Origin: Saxidomus purpurata | Lineage: Eukaryota > Mollusca > Bivalvia > Venerida > Veneridae | Assembly (NCBI GenBank): GCA_022818135.1 | Contig: JAFMSR010000002.1 | Span: forward strand, 29,116,327-29,180,326 | Reading direction: 5' to 3' | Length of the DNA: 64,000 bases | Shown here: positions 62,541 to 64,000 of the stretch, piece after piece | Position numbering within the stretch: the stretch's first letter is position 1 | Layout of the letters: the number at the start of each line of letters is the position of its first letter | The notes under the pieces: model-generated | Database searches by the model: none | What the model was told of the DNA's origin: nothing | The model's input: only the letters and a program-made list of their open reading frames with translations | Program-made: the position numbers and the translations under genes

Positions 62541-64000
62541 TAGACATGGAAACCAAATCTTTGGTCTTTAATTCTAAGGAGATGGACAATCTCATAGACA
62601 TAGTAGCAAAACCCTAACCTTACCTAATTTCCATCTAGTCCATCTTTAAATCTGTACGGAACCATTAATTGTTCAAAGGTAGGTCAACACAAAACTTTAC
62701 TGACTAAACAGCGTAACATTGCCGATTATTATCAGACTGTACAGGTCACAAAGGCAGGATTATATACCAACAGAAGGTTAAACTAATCTAAAACAAAAAT
62801 CTTTTTTTTTACCCAATTTGTGGATGAATACAGAGCATCTAAAATTTACATAATGATATCAGTCCCATCCCATATTTGAGTGATCTATTTGAGTGATCTA
62901 TTTGAGTGATCTATTTGAGTGATCTATTTCATATTTCTAATAAGAATACAAAGCAGCTTATTTTGGTTTTTTATATTTTATTTCACAACATGATAAGTTG
63001 AATAGACAATAGTAAGCTTTAAGCTTAAACACGTATATCACATAGGTTAATTGAACCTAGAACACAGCACATGCACGCAGTAGTCCCAAACATTCATCTG
63101 ATCAAACTTATTACAGCCACTCAGGTAGTTCAGTTAAAACATGACCAACTCAAAATCTGGTGATCACATGTTCAAGTATTAGCTTACTATCAAATGTTTA
63201 AATACTCAATTTTACTTCCTCTTAAAAGTTATTTCTTTTGAACAATTGTTTTAAATTGAAACTGTACAGAAGTATCTGTGTCACATACACATTTGTTGAT
63301 TAATATCATAGAAAACAGACATAACATCAGCACATTCCTCAAAATGAGCCGATAAAATGATATGAAGACAGTTACGGAAGACCAAATAAATACCCAATTG
63401 ATTGGCCCCTAGGACATGAGGTTATACAGTAAGTGGATACTGTTTATATATAAAACACTCTACAGACAGCAGCTGAGGAGTGGGTGGAGGGAAATGGGTG
63501 AAAGCCTGCAGATGGTTTTTGATTTACTTACTGTTTCATGTTGATTCACTTATACAAGATGAAGTATGTATAACGAATAAAAGATAATCATATAAAATCA
63601 ATGAGTATGTCTGCATAAATATGCATGAAATGTGCAAAAGGATTTGGGCTCATATTCGAGACAATGTGCTTAACGACATTCACTGAGGCTCAGTAACAGC
63701 CAGTGAACACGGCGTTATATTCAGAACCATACTATATTAGAACAGTCAATATTTTTAGAACAAAATAATGCAAATACATGGAAATACATGAACCGCACTT
63801 TATAGCACAAGACATGAACGGAGTGCTATATTGCCCTTTAAATTACAAGAGAATTTCTATTCTGCCAAACAAGAGACAAAACAGATAAAATCTCAAGACA
63901 CTCCTTTCAAGGATTTCATGTGTAAGGAACATTCAGTCAAGTTTTATTCTCATTGCATCTTCAATTGCTTTTTTGTATCTTTACCACAGGATAGATTTCT
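62541..64000. other. geneless right flank with a 13-bp microsatellite
   Basis: At 62875-62931 the unit tgatctatttgag is repeated about four times. Otherwise no exon (including RUFY RUN-domain exons) was recognised. Confidence 0.5.

Overview
The window is 64 kb of an AT-rich animal nuclear genome with large introns, few coding exons and very many dispersed repeats. The repeat content points to a bivalve mollusc: composite elements with a short hairpin at one end, tandem core units of about 160 bp and an ACGG-type microsatellite (the architecture of bivalve 'pearl'/Helentron-like non-autonomous elements). A molluscan-type GnRH precursor agrees with this. Species is not determined. There is one 500-base run of N at 20393-20892.

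Four protein-coding genes can be supported from homology plus splice signals. (1) Plus strand, 8230-10981: a complete three-exon gene for a 92-residue UPF0728 protein (C10orf53 homologue, function unknown). (2) Minus strand, 20188-19094: the last two exons of mitochondrial MTHFD2 (folate one-carbon metabolism). (3) Minus strand, 56977-26525: four internal coiled-coil exons of a RUFY1/2-type endosomal adaptor; its 5' end lies beyond the right edge and its 3' (FYVE) end is not found left of 26525. (4) Plus strand, 44353-50275: a three-coding-exon gonadotropin-releasing hormone precursor with a signal peptide, a variant dodecapeptide, an amidation/cleavage site and an associated peptide. It sits entirely inside the 28.5-kb RUFY intron on the opposite strand. 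A TATA box and candidate 5' UTR exon lie about 2.8 kb upstream of its start codon.

Layout: 0-7.6 kb holds a LINE fragment, pearl-like repeats, two near-identical 459-bp MITEs and a possible spliced non-coding transcript. 8.2-12.4 kb is the UPF0728 gene followed by a 62-bp minisatellite. 12.4-19 kb is SINEs and repeats. 19-20.2 kb is the MTHFD2 3' end, followed by the assembly gap. 21-26.4 kb is a dense block of pearl-like elements, including a roughly 12-unit array. 26.5-57 kb is the RUFY region with the nested GnRH gene, several MITEs, minisatellites and LINE debris. 57-64 kb holds a pearl-like element nested in another, a pogo-type MITE and a 1.7-kb 31-bp minisatellite.

The genes do not form a pathway. 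The most interesting items are the GnRH gene with its unusual peptide and nested position, and the set of mobile elements that share termini but differ in hairpin and core.
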